Assembly: GCA_007693855.1 (NCBI GenBank)
Contig: RECU01000062.1
Location: 1 to 63,577, forward strand
Direction: 5' to 3'
DNA from: Gammaproteobacteria bacterium
Lineage (GTDB): Bacteria > Pseudomonadota > Gammaproteobacteria > Steroidobacterales > PWYM01
Length of the DNA: 63,577 nt
Part shown: in pieces, positions 61,885-63,577 of the stretch
Position numbering within the stretch: the stretch's first letter is position 1
Layout of the letters: each line of letters begins with the position of its first letter
Made by a program: the position numbers and the translations under genes
Notes under the pieces: generated by a model
Databases searched by the model: none
Told to the model about the DNA's origin: nothing
What the model saw: the letters and a program-made list of their open reading frames with translations, nothing else

Positions 61885-63577
61885 GTGCAACGAGATATCA
61901 GGAAATTGAGGACCGCCCTGGCCGTTCTGGGCGGCCTGTCTGTCGCGGCAGTGCCTGCCGCGGCGCAGGACCGGGATCGCAGCCGCGGGCTCGTGGATGA
62001 AATCCTGGTCACCGCGAAACAGCGCGAAGAGAGCATCCAGGATGTGGCGCTCTCCATCCAGGCCTTCAGCGAAAACGAACTCGACGTCTTCCGGATCGAC
62101 GACCTGCGTGGCCTGGCCGATTTCACCCCTGGACTCAACTACAGTGCTGCCACCGGCCGCGGCATGCCGAGCATTCTCGCGATCCGCGGGATCGCGCCGA
62201 ACACCGGCAACATCCAGCTGCAGGGCGTCAGCGTGTTCCTGGACGGCGTCTACGCCGGCGGCGGCTCGCATGCCCTCGACCTCACCCAGCTGCAACGCAT
62301 CGAGGTGTTGCGGGGCCCGCAGGCCACCACCTTCGGTCGCCAGACCTACGCGGGTGCGATCGACTACATTACCGCCACGCCGCGGGTCGACTCGCTCACC
62401 GGCAACTTCAAGGCCGATTACTCCAGCAATGCCGGCTCAGAAAAAGACAACTACCAGATCTCCGGCCTGGTGCAGTTCCCGCTCCTCGAGGATCGCGTCT
62501 GGATGGAGCTCTCCGGCATGAGCAAGGTCTATGGGGAGCTTGCGCTCTCCGGCTCCCGGGGGCAGCCGATCGGTCGCGAGGAAACCGATTCCTGGGGCGC
62601 GTCGCTTTACTTCGAGCCTACCGAGGCCCTCTCCGTGCGCCTGCGTGGCATGTGGGGCAAGGAGCGCGACAGCATCCCGCTGATCGCCACCACGCATCCC
62701 CAGGAGTGGGAGGCGTTCGGGGTGCCCACCGAGCAGCTCTCGAGCGGCGTGGTCTGGCCGGTGGGTCGGCTGTTCGCCCCTACCGCCGACATGGCTGATT
62801 GCGAATCCGACGCCGGTCGCCCCATCGATTGCGGCAACGACCGCGACCGGTTCTTCTTCTCGACCATCGCCGACTACGAAATGCCGAATGGAATCCTGGC
62901 GAGTTACCGCATGGGCTACGGGGCCGACGACCGCTGGACCAACCAGGACCTGTATTTCCGCGCACGCCCGGACCCGTTCTTCGGTGATGCGCCTTACAGC
63001 GCACCCCCGCCTGCCGCCCCAGGCGCAAAATTCCCGTTTTTCTTCAATGCGACGTCCTCCGAGTATCGCAACGTCAGCCATGAAATCCGGCTGCTGTCGC
63101 CGGAGGACCAGGCGCTGCGCTGGCGGGCTGGCGTGTATTACTACTCGGAGAGCCTCAGCAACTTCTTCGTCAACAACGTGAACGACACCAACCCGGACGG
63201 ACGTAGCCGTGGCGACGAGCGGGTGCGTAACCTCGCGGCCTTCGGCGGTGTCGGCTATGACCTCACCGACGAGTGGTCGATCGAGGCCGAAGCGCGGCTG
63301 CAGCGTGAGGAGAACATCTTCGACGCCTGCACCATCTGCGTGACCGCCACGGGTGCCCCCGGCTCGGGCTTCAAGGAAAACGAGGACAAGGAAAGCAACA
63401 CCGACATCCTGCCCCGGGTAACCCTGAAGTACACCCCCAACGACACCCTGATGCTCTATGGCCTGATCTCGCAGGGCACCAAGGCCGGGCGCTGGAACCA
63501 GACGAGGGCCACCGAGTTCCGCTACGTCGATCCGGAGAAGCTCACCAACTACGAGCTCGGCTGGAAGAGCGAACTGC
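61885..63577 (+). CDS. TonB-dependent outer-membrane receptor 2, N-terminal part
   Basis: The gene runs off the right edge; 564 codons are inside. It starts with GTG, preceded by GGGGAG at six bases; the ATG at 61871 is in another frame. Features: signal peptide with cleavage near AAAQ, TonB-box-like segment VDEILVTAKQREESIQ, plug motifs VFLDGVYAGGGS and IEVLRGPQATTFGRQTYAGAI, then barrel strands. It is the same general type as receptor 1 but not a close copy. Its promoter is covered by the best operator, making it a probable induced receptor for the island's substrate. Confidence 0.92.
   Translation, partial: MQRDIRKLRTALAVLGGLSVAAVPAAAQDRDRSRGLVDEILVTAKQREESIQDVALSIQAFSENELDVFRIDDLRGLADFTPGLNYSAATGRGMPSILAIRGIAPNTGNIQLQGVSVFLDGVYAGGGSHALDLTQLQRIEVLRGPQATTFGRQTYAGAIDYITATPRVDSLTGNFKADYSSNAGSEKDNYQISGLVQFPLLEDRVWMELSGMSKVYGELALSGSRGQPIGREETDSWGASLYFEPTEALSVRLRGMWGKERDSIPLIATTHPQEWEAFGVPTEQLSSGVVWPVGRLFAPTADMADCESDAGRPIDCGNDRDRFFFSTIADYEMPNGILASYRMGYGADDRWTNQDLYFRARPDPFFGDAPYSAPPPAAPGAKFPFFFNATSSEYRNVSHEIRLLSPEDQALRWRAGVYYYSESLSNFFVNNVNDTNPDGRSRGDERVRNLAAFGGVGYDLTDEWSIEAEARLQREENIFDACTICVTATGAPGSGFKENEDKESNTDILPRVTLKYTPNDTLMLYGLISQGTKAGRWNQTRATEFRYVDPEKLTNYELGWKSEL

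Overview
The window is a GC-rich stretch (roughly two thirds G+C by eye) that is almost fully coding, with short ribosome-binding sites and many 1-4 base gene overlaps. The class III alcohol dehydrogenase, FadH-type dienoyl-CoA reductase, complete seven-gene Mrp antiporter, Tat-exported enzymes and TonB-dependent receptors with an N-terminal IVVTARKREESLQ-type segment point to an aerobic, probably marine or halotolerant, gammaproteobacterium. No rRNA, tRNA, CRISPR array, transposase or integrase was seen. Taxonomy and GC level are inferred by reading only.

Left part (1-18.4 kb), general metabolism and ion homeostasis: glutathione-dependent formaldehyde dehydrogenase; an unusual fusion of 2,4-dienoyl-CoA reductase with a delta3,5-delta2,4-dienoyl-CoA isomerase; a secreted S9 peptidase; an AhpD-like protein; an NCS1 permease / HyuA-like / DUF917 operon; the mrpABCDEFG operon; and an NTP/NDP-exchanger-like carrier.

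Middle and right part (18.4-63.6 kb), a large accessory catabolic and uptake island in many small operons on both strands. It holds five paralogous SAM-dependent methyltransferases that share an undescribed N-terminal module, two paralogous membrane proteins, two Rieske oxygenases, two Tat-exported flavin amine oxidases, a periplasmic-type molybdenum hydroxylase (small and large subunits) interleaved with an FGE-like protein, an FAD monooxygenase, a racemase/isomerase-family protein, cupin and beta-propeller proteins, three family-5 solute-binding proteins, one oligopeptide-type ABC permease/ATPase set plus a separate double-ATPase protein, two TonB receptors, an MFS exporter, two LysR regulators and one GntR/HutC regulator.

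The strongest unifying signal is a 22-bp inverted repeat (half-site GTTGTCAT, six-base spacer; degenerate form RTYRTYAT-N6-ATRAYRAY). It lies upstream of the GntR gene and its divergent solute-binding-protein gene, between the molybdenum-hydroxylase operon and the MFS/ABC/amidase-like operon, upstream of two of the methyltransferases, and between an amine oxidase and the second TonB receptor; a weaker half-site precedes a Rieske oxygenase. I infer that the GntR protein coordinates an outer-membrane to cytoplasm pathway for import and oxidative or demethylating breakdown of a nitrogen-containing, perhaps peptide-like, compound. The substrate cannot be named from sequence. Several island enzymes also appear to have altered catalytic residues: an amidase-like protein with Ser at the catalytic Cys position, an alpha/beta hydrolase lacking Ser and His, and a racemase-family protein with only the first Cys.
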